From Phycisphaerae bacterium (GTDB taxonomy: Bacteria > Planctomycetota > Phycisphaerae > UBA1845): a DNA stretch of 36,102 nt. The position numbers were made by a program, and so were the translations under genes. Positions 7,561 to 16,576 of this stretch are shown here, in pieces; position 1 is the first letter of the stretch, and each line of letters starts with the position of its first letter. The notes beneath the pieces were generated by a model. It ran no database searches. It was not told the origin of the DNA and saw only the letters and a program-made list of their open reading frames with translations. The stretch lies in contig JAJDDX010000477.1 of assembly GCA_029260055.1 (NCBI GenBank), positions 1-36,102 of the forward strand, given 5' to 3'.

Positions 7561-9138
7561 ATGTTAACGAAAGTCAAGGATGACCGCCGCGGTTCGAGTC
7601 GGCTAATCACATTGCCGTTGATCGCCGTATTCGCCGTGTTTTCGTCCGTCGCGGCCGCGCAGACCGGCGCATCGGACACGCCGTTCAGCGCGAAAGTGTT
7701 GGACCTGTCGGACAGCACCACGCGCATCATGGTCCCGGTGGATCGTAGCGTCACGGTCGAGACGACCGTCGAGACGACGCGCGCCGACGTGATCGCCACG
7801 CACATCGTGGATGTGCAGGTGCTTTCTCCGACGCGCATCCTCCTCACCGGGCAACGCTACGGCAGCACGAGCATTGTGCTCATGGGGCCTGCCAACAAGC
7901 AGTATGTGTTCAATGTGGACGTGGAATTGGACCTAGAGCAGCTCAACAACACGCTCGCGACGCTCGACCCGCTCGGCCATGTCGAGGCGGTGTCCGTCCG
8001 CGGACACATCATCCTCTCCGGCACGGTCAGCAGTGCCGCACGGGCCGAGAAGATGGTCGAGCTGTCCACTTTGTTCCTGCCTACTTCCGACACCGGCGAG
8101 CCGGCGACAGGCGTCCAGAACCACATCGAGGTGGCCGGTGAGCAACAGGTTCTCATCCGCTGCCTGGTGGCGGAGATGAGCCGTACGGCCCTGCGACAAC
8201 TGAGCATCAACGGCTTCTTAGCCGGCGACAACTTCAAGGACGCGTTCTTCGTCAACCAGCTCGGTGGGGTCAACCCGATCAACATCGGCACCGCCGCCGA
8301 CGCGCTGGTGTCTGCGAACATGCCGTTTCTGACCGGGACCGAGGGTATCCCGCTCGGTCAGGCGTCGACGCTGTCAGCCGGGTTCCCCCGCGTACAGATG
8401 CAGCTCTTCCTCAAAGCGATGGCTGAGAACTCACTGCTCAGCATCCTTGCCGAGCCGAACCTGACCGCGATCAGCGGCGAGACGGCGACGTTCCTCGCCG
8501 GTGGTGAGTTCCCGGTTCCGGTGCCCCAGGGCAATCAGACCGTCACCATCGAATTCAAGAACTTCGGCGTGGAGCTGAACTTCACACCCGTCGTCAAGGG
8601 CGGGGAGATCATTCGCCTGCGCGTCCACCCGTCGGTCTCCGAGCTCGACTTCTCGACGGCTGTGCAACTCGAAGGTTTCGTGATTCCGGGTCTGACCTCG
8701 CGCACGACGGAAACGACGGTCGAACTGGGTAGCGGTCAGACGATCGCCATCGGCGGGCTCTTGAACGAACAAGTGCGTGGCATCGCGAGCCGCATTCCCG
8801 CGATCGGTGACGTGCCGGTGCTCGGGGCACTCTTCAGGAGCGTGGACTTCCAGCGCTCGCTGACGGAACTGGTGATCCTCGTGACGCCGGAAATCGTCGC
8901 GCCGCTGCACACACAACAGATTGCGCGTCTGCCCTTTGATGGGCGGACCGACCCGAGTGACTTCGAGCTCTACGGGCTCGGGTTGCTCGAAGGTTTGAAC
9001 TGCGAAGAAAATCAGGACCAGCCGGGCTGCGGTGAGCCGGATGGTGCTGTCGACGAACCTCCCGCATTAGGATCACAGCCTCAAGAGGCTTCGATCCACG
9101 GCCCGTGGGGGCTGGAGGGAATCGTCGAAGCGCGGTGA
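7561..9138 (+). CDS. cpaC: Tad outer-membrane secretin CpaC/RcpA
   Basis: A 525-residue outer-membrane channel through which the Flp pilus passes. A signal peptide ends near SSVAAAQ (about residue 34). The N-terminal pilus-secretin domain (about 45-120) has the characteristic VTVETTVE and ILLTGQRYGSTSIVL strands. A BON-like region lies at about 125-190 and the secretin domain at about 195-455, with EPNLTAISGETATFLAGGEF, IAIGGLL, GDVPVLGALFRS and LTELVILVTPEIV. The Cys- and Pro-containing tail of about 60 residues has no obvious function. No RcpB or TadD-type pilotin gene is seen nearby. Confidence 0.95.
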   Translation: MLTKVKDDRRGSSRLITLPLIAVFAVFSSVAAAQTGASDTPFSAKVLDLSDSTTRIMVPVDRSVTVETTVETTRADVIATHIVDVQVLSPTRILLTGQRYGSTSIVLMGPANKQYVFNVDVELDLEQLNNTLATLDPLGHVEAVSVRGHIILSGTVSSAARAEKMVELSTLFLPTSDTGEPATGVQNHIEVAGEQQVLIRCLVAEMSRTALRQLSINGFLAGDNFKDAFFVNQLGGVNPINIGTAADALVSANMPFLTGTEGIPLGQASTLSAGFPRVQMQLFLKAMAENSLLSILAEPNLTAISGETATFLAGGEFPVPVPQGNQTVTIEFKNFGVELNFTPVVKGGEIIRLRVHPSVSELDFSTAVQLEGFVIPGLTSRTTETTVELGSGQTIAIGGLLNEQVRGIASRIPAIGDVPVLGALFRSVDFQRSLTELVILVTPEIVAPLHTQQIARLPFDGRTDPSDFELYGLGLLEGLNCEENQDQPGCGEPDGAVDEPPALGSQPQEASIHGPWGLEGIVEAR

Positions 9139-9467
9139 CATAGGGCGCCGCGCGCGCGGGCTGCTACCGGATTAGTCCGTGGCGGACCCCGCGCCGGGCA
9201 GGGCTCGGCCCTGCCGGGGATTGGGGGAAAGCAAGTGTCACTCGTGAGGCACCCGTCTGAGGTGCGCGCAGCGGTCGTCAATCGGCCGCTTGTCGCGCTG
9301 CGCCGTAAACGACCCCGGGTTCGAGCCCAGTTTCGGGCTTTGGGGCGATTCCGCGCGCGCAGCGTCAATTCCACGACACATTCGAGCTTGGCAAATCGGC
9401 GCGATGGGGTTGGAACCGCGCCGTTAGTTCATTTTCTATTGGGACTTTCGTCCCGGGGGGTGGAATC
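9139..9467. other. Spacer between cpaC and the first tadG-like gene
   Basis: No credible gene. A perfect hairpin, GGCAGGGC (9197-9204), TCG, GCCCTGCC (9208-9215), lies 60 bases after cpaC. It lacks a T tract but could slow RNA polymerase or protect mRNA ends. A 78-codon Arg-rich frame (GTG 9235 to 9471) overlaps the next start by ATGA and has a purine-rich site upstream, but its sequence does not look like a protein. Confidence 0.45.
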
Positions 9468-11357
9468 ATGAAGCTGCTACGTAACCGGCGTTCGCGGGGT
9501 AGACCTGATCGTAAACGCGGAATCGTGGTTGTACAGGTGGTCGTCCTGCTCGTGGTCTTGGTCGGCTTTGCCGCGCTGACCGTCGACGTGGGGGCGATGT
9601 ACAACACGCGGGCGGACTTGCAGCGTACAGCCGACGCAGCCGCCATGGCATCGGCGGCGATGCTGGCTAACTACACGGACGGTGATCCGCTCGTCCTTGC
9701 CACGGACGCTGCGATCAACTACACGCAGCGGAATGCCGTGTTCGGCAAGGAGATGACGCTCGATGCCAAGACGGACGTGGAGTTCGGGCGTGCGTCGTAC
9801 AACGCCGGAAGAGGCGAGTACGTCTTCACGCCGACAAACGTGCTGCCCGATGCCGTGCGCGTCCGGGTCCGGCACACGGCGGATTCGACGAACGGCTCGG
9901 TGCCGCTCTATTTCGCCGGGATCTTCGGCATCAACAGCACGGAGATGAGCGCCGAAGCGATCGCCATGATGACACCGCGTGACATCGCGATCGTGGCCGA
10001 CCTCTCCGCCTCCCACAACGACGACAGCGAGCTGGGCGCCTACCTCGACACGCCGATCAACGTGTTCGACGTCTGGTCCGGGCTGCCCATACCGAAGGGT
10101 AACAACGGTGTCGGCAACGGCATCGATCCGCCGCCGCCGGGTAACCCCAACAGCCCGAACGACGGCCCGGGGACCGGTCCGGGAAGTCCGGGCAATCAGG
10201 GCGGAAACGGCGACCCGGGAGCCGATCCGCAAGGCGGTCAGGTCGGACCGACATGGGGATGGATGTACTACTGGGGTGATACGATCGACGAGAACTACGA
10301 TCCGGCGACCGACCCGGGCCTGATGCACTTCCCGCGCTATCAGAACTGGAACAATGCCGATCTGGAGACGTGGTACCAGGCGGTCGGATACTCGGCCGAC
10401 GAGATCGACGCGCTCACGGCGGACGCCTACGACGGCAGCCGTGACTCGTGGGGGCAGTACGGTTGGACCAACCGTGTGGCTGTCGCACTCGGTTTCGCTC
10501 GCTGGGACAGCGGCCTGCCCGGCGGACTCTGGGAGTCCATCCCGCGAGGACGACGGAACAACGGCAACAACAACGGCTGGGTCGCTGCCAGCGAGTTGAC
10601 GTGGCTCGTCGACTATCCGTTCGACTCCGGGTCGTGGGAAGACTACATCTACAATTACATTCGTCGCAGCAACTCGAGAATGGCTCGGGCCAACAGCGAC
10701 TTCCAGTACCGGTTCGGCCTCAAGACGTTCGTCAATTACACCATGGTGCGAAAGCCGTCGGCCGCCCAGACGCCGGAGCTGGCCGACACGCCGCATCAGC
10801 CGATGCAAGCGGTCAAGGACGCCGTCGATTTCATGGTGGCGTACGTCGACGATCAAGACACCAACGACCTGTTGTCGCTCGAAATCTACGGCACGATCGG
10901 ACGTCACGAAGTTGACCTGACCGACAGGTACACCGACGTGAGCGGGCGGCTCGCCGTGATGCAGGCCGGTCATTACGACGGTTGGACGAACATGGGTGCG
11001 GGGATCGAGCGGGCTATCGAGGAGCTGTCGAGCGGCCGAGCACGCGATATGTCCTCCAAGATGATCATCCTGCTGACCGACGGCAACGCCAACGTGAATG
11101 AGCAAGGTCAGGCCGGTGACTACGAAGGTGGTCCGGAATACGCGCTCGCGCAGGCCCAGGTCGCGGCTTCGCTCGGCATGAAGATCTTCGCCGTCAGCGT
11201 CGGTAGCGGCTCGAATCTGAGTCTGATGGATCAGATCGCGGCCATCGGTGGAGGCGAGCACTTCCACGCGGAGGGGACGATCGAACAGTACAGCGTGGAA
11301 CTCGCGCAGATCTTCGTGCGGCTCGGCGGGACCAGGACCGTGGAACTGATCCAGTAG
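9468..11357 (+). CDS. TadG-like protein with a split vWA domain, copy 1
   Basis: A 629-residue protein. The N-terminal TadE/G-like segment has a basic stretch, a membrane helix at about 21-38 and then DVGAMYNTRADLQRTADAAA, the usual Tad hallmark. A von Willebrand A domain starts with a MIDAS motif (D178-L-S180-A-S182). Its other metal-site elements come much later: T507 in TNMGAGIERA and the D in ILLTDGNAN at about 538. Some 280 residues are inserted between them: a Gly/Pro/Asn-rich linker (about 211-260) and a Trp/Tyr-rich region (YYWGDTIDENYDPATDPG, WLVDYPFDSGSWEDYIYN). It starts at ATG 9468 after a GGGGGGTGG site. Tip adhesion or pilus anchoring is the likely role. The downstream gene is a paralogue. 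Confidence 0.82.
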   Translation: MKLLRNRRSRGRPDRKRGIVVVQVVVLLVVLVGFAALTVDVGAMYNTRADLQRTADAAAMASAAMLANYTDGDPLVLATDAAINYTQRNAVFGKEMTLDAKTDVEFGRASYNAGRGEYVFTPTNVLPDAVRVRVRHTADSTNGSVPLYFAGIFGINSTEMSAEAIAMMTPRDIAIVADLSASHNDDSELGAYLDTPINVFDVWSGLPIPKGNNGVGNGIDPPPPGNPNSPNDGPGTGPGSPGNQGGNGDPGADPQGGQVGPTWGWMYYWGDTIDENYDPATDPGLMHFPRYQNWNNADLETWYQAVGYSADEIDALTADAYDGSRDSWGQYGWTNRVAVALGFARWDSGLPGGLWESIPRGRRNNGNNNGWVAASELTWLVDYPFDSGSWEDYIYNYIRRSNSRMARANSDFQYRFGLKTFVNYTMVRKPSAAQTPELADTPHQPMQAVKDAVDFMVAYVDDQDTNDLLSLEIYGTIGRHEVDLTDRYTDVSGRLAVMQAGHYDGWTNMGAGIERAIEELSSGRARDMSSKMIILLTDGNANVNEQGQAGDYEGGPEYALAQAQVAASLGMKIFAVSVGSGSNLSLMDQIAAIGGGEHFHAEGTIEQYSVELAQIFVRLGGTRTVELIQ

Positions 11358-11815
11358 CCGTACCGGGAGGTGACAGGAGCGCGGCGCAGGTCGTCGCGAT
11401 GACCGAGAGGAACGAACGCCCGCGCGCCAATCGCGTGCCGTGTCGCCGCGACCGTGGTTCCGAATGTAACCGGGTTGCGGCGGTGCGGCTGCGCTGCGTG
11501 ACGGCGGGTGATCCGTGGTCCGCGCGTCGCGCGGGCTGTGACGACAAGGTTTCAGGACCCGGGCGGAGCCATGCTCTTGTGTGGGAGTACGGTCTTTGCC
11601 CATTGATGGAGGACTCGGGGTAAGACAGTTTGGATGCCGTTTAAACTGAACGCAGTCGCGAAGGTCCGGTACGAAAGGAGCAGCAAGTGCCGGCCGCCAG
11701 CGCCCGGTTGACGGGCATGAGGGTCATGGAGCCCCCAGCCGACGTTCCGATCTCGTTCGGGATGCGGCGACACTCTTGTAGGGTGATTCTGTTCGTTTTT
11801 GGGGGGAAAGTAACG
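11358..11815. other. Spacer between the two tadG-like genes
   Basis: About 460 bases with no convincing gene. CAGTTT (11626-11631) and AAACTG (11643-11648) form a small inverted repeat that overlaps the palindrome GTTTAAAC. A long spacer inside an otherwise co-directional cluster suggests that copy 2 may have its own promoter, but I see no strong consensus boxes. Confidence 0.4.
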
Positions 11816-13693
11816 ATGATTCTACAGACCCGTACGCGGGGCGGAGCTCGAAAGAAACGAGCCGTCGTGGCGGTCCAGGTGGCCGTCCTGCTGATCGTAT
11901 TGATCGGCTTCGCCGCGCTGACCGTCGACGTCGGGGCGATGTACAACACCCGAGCCGACCTGCAACGCACCGCTGACTCAGCCGCTCTGGCGGCCGCAGC
12001 CATGTTGGCTAACGCTGATGGCGGCAATCCACTGGACCTTGCCCGCACTGCCGCAGTTTCCTACACAGGACGCAATGCTGTATTCGGTCGTGAAATGACG
12101 CTGGATACCGGCACCGATGTTATTTTCGGGCGGGCCACACTTAACGCGGAAACGGGGCAGTTCGACTTCGTGCCGACGACCGTCGCACCGGACGCGGTCC
12201 GTGTTGCCGTCCGCCATACCCGGCGCTCCGTGAACGGCTCGGTGCCGCTCTACTTCGCGAGTATCTTCGGGATCGGTTCCACGGAGATGACTGCGGAGGC
12301 CACAGCGGTGCTGCAGCCGCGCGACATTGCCGTCGTGGCGGATCTTTCCGCATCCCACAACGATGACAGCGAGCTGTTCGGCTACCGCAACGGTGACGTG
12401 AACTTGCTCGACGTGTGGGCCGCCGTGCCGGTCGAGCGCGGCGTCAACGGCGTGGGCGACGGCGTCAATCCTCCGCCGCCCGGCGATCCGCTCAATCCGG
12501 CGCCCGCGCCGGGGCGCGGACCGGGTTTTCCCGGTGACGGCGGACGCGACCCTGGAACAGCCGACACGGGCGGACAGCGCGGTCCGACGTTCGGCAGACT
12601 CTACTGGTGGGGTGACAGCCTGGACGACACGTACGACCCCGCGACCGATCCCGGGATGATCCATCTACCACAAAACCAGGACTGGTCAGACGAGGACATC
12701 AGGGTGTCGCTCAGGTACATCGGTTACACGCCGGACGAAGTCGCGGCACTGATGAGCGACAGCTTTGATGGTTCCCAGGATTCGACCGGGGAGTACGGCT
12801 ACACGAACCGTGTGGCAGTGGCGCTCGGATTGGCTCGCTGGGACAGTGGTCTTCCCCGCGGTTTGTGGCAGCAAGTCGGTGTCGACCCGACCGACGCCGG
12901 CAACGGCAACAACTGGGTTGGCGGCGGCGAGCTGACTTGGCTTGTCGACTGGCCGTTCAACGGCGGCTCGTGGAGTGACTACATCTACAACCACGTGCGC
13001 CGAGAGAACACGCGGTCGGTGCGTTCGAATCCGGACTTCCGCTACAAGTTCGGTCTCAAGACGCTCTATAACTACGCTCTGGATCGGCGAAGCTCGCATG
13101 CGGACGCGCCGGACCTGGCGAACACGCCGCATCAGCCGATGCAGGCCGTCAAGGATGCCGTGTCGTTCCTGGCCCGATATGTCGAGGCGTTGGATACGGA
13201 CGACCTGATGTCTTTGGAGATCTACGGCACGGTCGCGCGACACGAGGTCGACTTGACGCCCGAACATGTCCAGGTGTGGAGCCGTCTCGAGCACATGCAG
13301 GCCGGTCACTATGACTCATGGACCAATATGGGTGGGGGTTTGGAGCGAGCCATCGAAGAGCTCACGAGCCCGCGTGCCCGATCTGCGTCCGGTAAAATGA
13401 TCATTCTGCTGACCGACGGCATCGCGAATGTGGACGCTAACGGACAGACCGGTAACTTCCCCGGTGGCGCTGCGTATGCGCTGGAGCAGGCGCAGCGAGC
13501 TTCCGACCTCGGGCTGCGCATTTTCGCGGTCAGTGTAGGATTTGGCGCCGATCAGAGCCTCATGTCCCAGATTGCCGATATTGGACGGGGAGAGCACTTC
13601 CATGCGGAAGGCTCGATAGAGGAGTACAGCGCGCAGTTGGCGGAGATTTTCCGCCGGCTCGGCGGTACGCGACCAGTAGAGCTGATCCAATAA
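11816..13693 (+). CDS. TadG-like protein with a split vWA domain, copy 2
   Basis: A 625-residue paralogue of the preceding protein, collinear along its whole length. It has a membrane helix (QVAVLLIVLIGFAALTVDVG), DVGAMYNTRADLQRTADSAA, the MIDAS motif D176-L-S178-A-S180, a Pro/Gly-rich linker (PPPPGDPLNPAPAPGRGPG), the WGDSLDDTYDPATDPG insertion and the late elements TNMGGGLERA and ILLTDGIANV. The linker sequences differ strongly while the flanking blocks are well conserved, so the duplication is old and the linker evolves freely. I chose ATG 11816, preceded by GGGGGGAAAG. An open frame back to 11687 would add 43 residues before the membrane helix and lacks a comparable ribosome site. It ends LGGTRPVELIQ, almost as copy 1 does. 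Confidence 0.82.
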   Translation: MILQTRTRGGARKKRAVVAVQVAVLLIVLIGFAALTVDVGAMYNTRADLQRTADSAALAAAAMLANADGGNPLDLARTAAVSYTGRNAVFGREMTLDTGTDVIFGRATLNAETGQFDFVPTTVAPDAVRVAVRHTRRSVNGSVPLYFASIFGIGSTEMTAEATAVLQPRDIAVVADLSASHNDDSELFGYRNGDVNLLDVWAAVPVERGVNGVGDGVNPPPPGDPLNPAPAPGRGPGFPGDGGRDPGTADTGGQRGPTFGRLYWWGDSLDDTYDPATDPGMIHLPQNQDWSDEDIRVSLRYIGYTPDEVAALMSDSFDGSQDSTGEYGYTNRVAVALGLARWDSGLPRGLWQQVGVDPTDAGNGNNWVGGGELTWLVDWPFNGGSWSDYIYNHVRRENTRSVRSNPDFRYKFGLKTLYNYALDRRSSHADAPDLANTPHQPMQAVKDAVSFLARYVEALDTDDLMSLEIYGTVARHEVDLTPEHVQVWSRLEHMQAGHYDSWTNMGGGLERAIEELTSPRARSASGKMIILLTDGIANVDANGQTGNFPGGAAYALEQAQRASDLGLRIFAVSVGFGADQSLMSQIADIGRGEHFHAEGSIEEYSAQLAEIFRRLGGTRPVELIQ

Positions 13694-13706
13694 CCGCGCC
13701 CGGCGC

Positions 13707-13784
13707 GGAAGGGACCGGTGCGTTTGTCGCACGGGCTACCCGGATCGGCTGTGGCGCGGTGCCGCGGCGCAACCGGTCCTTTCC
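13707..13784. repeat. Inverted repeat before cpaE
   Basis: GGAAGGGACCGGT (13707-13719) pairs with ACCGGTCCTTTCC (13772-13784): 13 pairs, one of them G-U in RNA. The spacer of 52 bases holds its own small hairpin, GTGCG-TTTGT-CGCAC (13718-13732), which competes with the outer stem. There is no T tract. It lies entirely between the second tadG-like gene and cpaE, ending 24 bases before the cpaE start, so an effect on translation or mRNA processing is possible. Confidence 0.6.
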
Positions 13785-13807
13785 ACGCGGGGGCATTGGC
13801 ATCGTCG

Positions 13808-14995
13808 ATGGGGCGCGACGTTCGCTTTCTAATCTTGAATCGTGACGAGGGCTGCTCCAAGGAGCTTCAGGCCACGCTGCTGAAGGCTCCGCGAGCGAAG
13901 GTAGTAGCCGAACTCGACGAACCCGCCATGCTCGAGCAGGCGGTGCGCCAGTTCCACGTCGATGGGGTGCTGATCAATCTGGACCCCAATCCCGAGACCA
14001 TGTTGCCGATTATCGGGCAACTCGTCGAACAAGGCATCGAAGCCTCCATCTTCGCCACGTCGGAATCAACGGACGGGCCACTCATCCTCAAAGCGATCCG
14101 CATGGGCGTCAAGGAGTTCCTGCCCAAGCCGATCGACTCCGACACCCTGATCGAAGCGGTCGACAGGCTGGCTCAAAACCGCCTCGATACCGGGAAACAA
14201 GGCGACATCATCACCGTGATGGGTACAGCCGGCGGGGTGGGCGCCACGCTACTGGCGACCAACATAGCGGTGGAACTCGCCGACATGGTCGACGGCACCG
14301 TCGTCGTCATGGATCTGGATTATCGCTTCGGGCAGGTGGCGACCGTCCTGGACATCGAACCCACCTTCACCCTCGCCGACCTGTGCGAATCTCCGGAGCA
14401 GCTGGAGCCGCAGGTCATCGAGCGAGCACTGGTCAAGCACAGCTCCGGCGTGCGCGTGTTGAGCCGGCCCTCGAGCTTGGCCGAAGCGGACACGATGACC
14501 GCCGCCTCGTGCGTCGGGCTATTATCGGCCTTGGCGCAGTGCAGTGACTACGTGGTCATCGATGGGCCGCATCGCGGCGACCTGCGCGCCAAATCGGTAC
14601 TCGACATGGCGGATGTGAACCTGCTGCTGGTTCAGTCGCTGGTGCCGTGCGTGCGCAACGCAACGCGCATTCTCAACGGAATCAGGGAAGCCGGCGGCGC
14701 CCTCGACCGAACTAATCTGATTGCCAACCGTGTGGGACGCGGCTCGACCGACCTGACCAACGACGACGTAGCGACGACGCTCGATCTCGAAATGTTTGCG
14801 TCGATTCCGAACGATTGGGCGACCGTGAGCGGAGCCATCAATCTCGGGGAGCCACTCAAGACCTTTAGTCCGAAAAGCAAGGTGCGCTTGGCGATCCAGG
14901 AAATCGCCGAGCGGTTGCATCGCACCGAATCCGAGACCGATGAAACAGATGCACAGAAGAAGGGGTTGATAGGAAGGATCTTCGCGGCCGGCTGA
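13808..14995 (+). CDS. cpaE: Tad localisation ATPase CpaE/TadZ
   Basis: A 395-residue protein that places the Tad machinery in the cell. Residues about 5-120 form a response-regulator-like receiver domain (MGVKEFLPKPIDSDTLIEAV is its end). A ParA/MinD-type domain follows from about 133. Its P-loop reads GTAGGVGATLLATN (139-152). The catalytic lysine of GKT is alanine (A146), and the N-terminal signature lysine of ParA proteins is also absent (A141). Deviant P-loops are known in TadZ/CpaE, but loss of both lysines suggests weak or no ATP hydrolysis. The start ATG 13808 gives a protein beginning at the receiver domain. The open frame extends back to 13718 but there crosses an inverted repeat. 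It is followed by cpaF. Confidence 0.88.
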   Translation: MGRDVRFLILNRDEGCSKELQATLLKAPRAKVVAELDEPAMLEQAVRQFHVDGVLINLDPNPETMLPIIGQLVEQGIEASIFATSESTDGPLILKAIRMGVKEFLPKPIDSDTLIEAVDRLAQNRLDTGKQGDIITVMGTAGGVGATLLATNIAVELADMVDGTVVVMDLDYRFGQVATVLDIEPTFTLADLCESPEQLEPQVIERALVKHSSGVRVLSRPSSLAEADTMTAASCVGLLSALAQCSDYVVIDGPHRGDLRAKSVLDMADVNLLLVQSLVPCVRNATRILNGIREAGGALDRTNLIANRVGRGSTDLTNDDVATTLDLEMFASIPNDWATVSGAINLGEPLKTFSPKSKVRLAIQEIAERLHRTESETDETDAQKKGLIGRIFAAG

Positions 14996-15113
14996 CCGGC
15001 TGACCGCGTAGCTGCGCGTCTGGGAGCGGCCCACTCTCCTCACGCGACGGCCTGAAAAGTGCGATAAGGTCGGGTGAAAATGCCCGGCCCGTCGCAGGGA
15101 GCAGTTTGTACAC

Positions 15114-16553
15114 ATGTTTGGAAAACGTCTAACCGCTACTCCGGGCGCTACTCCGCCGCCGCCGGCGCCGGCCAAACTGCCGGGCACGTCGGGAGGTTCA
15201 TCCGGCGTGGTGGACCCGCCGCGCCAGACCGGTAAGAGCGCGCCGAAGGCCAAGGTTTCCGAGGAGAAGATCGAACAGATCAACGCGCTGAAGATGCGCT
15301 TGCACCGCAAGCTCATCGATAAGCTGGATCTGACGCGCATGGTCGGCGAGGAAGAGACCCTCCGCGCACAGGTCAAGGAAATCGTCGCCCAACTAGCGGA
15401 TCAGGAGAACACGCTGCTCAACTACAACGAGCGGCAGCGGCTCATCGACGAGGTGCTCGACGAGACCTTCGGCCTCGGACCGCTCGAGGTCATTCTGGCT
15501 GACACGTCGATCAGTGATATTCTGGTGAACGGGCCGAAGCAGGTCTACGTGGAACGTCGGGGCAAGCTCGAACTGACGGAAGTGCAGTTTCGTGACAATG
15601 CCCACCTCATGCACGTGATCGACAAGATCGTCAGCGCCGTCGGGCGGCGCTGCGATGAGACCTGCCCGCTCGTGGATGCCCGCCTGGCTGACGGCAGCCG
15701 TGTCAACGCGGTGATCCCGCCCCTCGCGATCGACGGGGCAAGCATGTCGATTCGCCGTTTCGGTGCCGACCCACTGCAGTGGGATGACTACATCAACTTC
15801 AAGTCGGTCACGCCGGAAATGCGTGACTTCCTCGCCGCGTGCGTCAAGGCGCACCTGAACATCCTCGTCATCGGCGGTACCGGATCGGGAAAGACGACGT
15901 TGCTCAACAACCTCTCGAGCTTCATCCCGATCTCCGATCGCATCGTGACCATCGAAGACGCGGCGGAACTCCAACTTCGACAGCCGCATGTCGTGCGGCT
16001 CGAAACGCGCCCGGCGAACATCGAAGGCAAGGGGCGCATCACGATTCGCGATCTCCTGATCAACAGCCTGCGTATGCGCCCGGACAGGATCGTGGTTGGT
16101 GAATGTCGCGGTGCCGAGACGCTCGACATGCTCCAGGCCATGAACACCGGACACGACGGGTCCCTGACGACGCTGCACGCCAACAGCACGCGGGATACCA
16201 CGGCTCGTGTCGAGACGATGGTCATGATGTCCGGTTTTGAACTTCCGGTACGCGCTATCCGGCAGCAGTTCGCCTCGGCGATCAACCTGATCGTTCAGGC
16301 TCAACGGCTGACCGGTGGTCCTCGAAAGATTATCAGTGTGACAGAGGTGACCGGCATGGAGGGCGAGGTCGTGACCATGCAGGACATCTTCGCGTTTGAA
16401 CAACTCGGCGTGGGCGGCAACGGCAAGGCATTCGGGCAATTCGTAGCTACAGGCATTCGTCCGAGCTTCCTCACTCGCCTCGAGTCCGCCGGATGCGCGG
16501 TGGACCCCGATCTGTTCACGCGGCAAGTGCTCATGACGGACAATGGTGATTAA
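15114..16553 (+). CDS. cpaF: Tad secretion ATPase CpaF/TadA
   Basis: A 479-residue hexameric ATPase of the type II/IV secretion superfamily that powers Flp pilus assembly. A Pro/Gly-rich N-terminal stretch of about 50 residues precedes a helical segment and the N-terminal domain ([20 protein letters not shown]). The P-loop is GGTGSGKTT (254-262). The Asp box follows ([10 protein letters not shown]), then the Walker B region ([19 protein letters not shown]) and the His box ([14 protein letters not shown]). All catalytic elements look intact. It lies 118 bases after cpaE, so a separate ribosome loading site is used, and it leads directly to tadB. Confidence 0.96.
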   Translation: MFGKRLTATPGATPPPPAPAKLPGTSGGSSGVVDPPRQTGKSAPKAKVSEEKIEQINALKMRLHRKLIDKLDLTRMVGEEETLRAQVKEIVAQLADQENTLLNYNERQRLIDEVLDETFGLGPLEVILADTSISDILVNGPKQVYVERRGKLELTEVQFRDNAHLMHVIDKIVSAVGRRCDETCPLVDARLADGSRVNAVIPPLAIDGASMSIRRFGADPLQWDDYINFKSVTPEMRDFLAACVKAHLNILVIGGTGSGKTTLLNNLSSFIPISDRIVTIEDAAELQLRQPHVVRLETRPANIEGKGRITIRDLLINSLRMRPDRIVVGECRGAETLDMLQAMNTGHDGSLTTLHANSTRDTTARVETMVMMSGFELPVRAIRQQFASAINLIVQAQRLTGGPRKIISVTEVTGMEGEVVTMQDIFAFEQLGVGGNGKAFGQFVATGIRPSFLTRLESAGCAVDPDLFTRQVLMTDNGD

Positions 16554-16576
16554 GCGGCCGGCGAAGAGGTGAATCG

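Noticed and set aside
9235-9471. 78-codon frame ending in an ATGA overlap with the first tadG-like gene
   Set aside because: It has a purine-rich stretch upstream and a coupled stop, but an arginine-rich, low-complexity sequence with no hydrophobic core; not supported as a gene.
9477-11603. Minus-strand frame of about 708 codons opposite the first tadG-like gene
   Set aside because: No domain or start signal; the plus-strand gene is conserved with its neighbouring paralogue.
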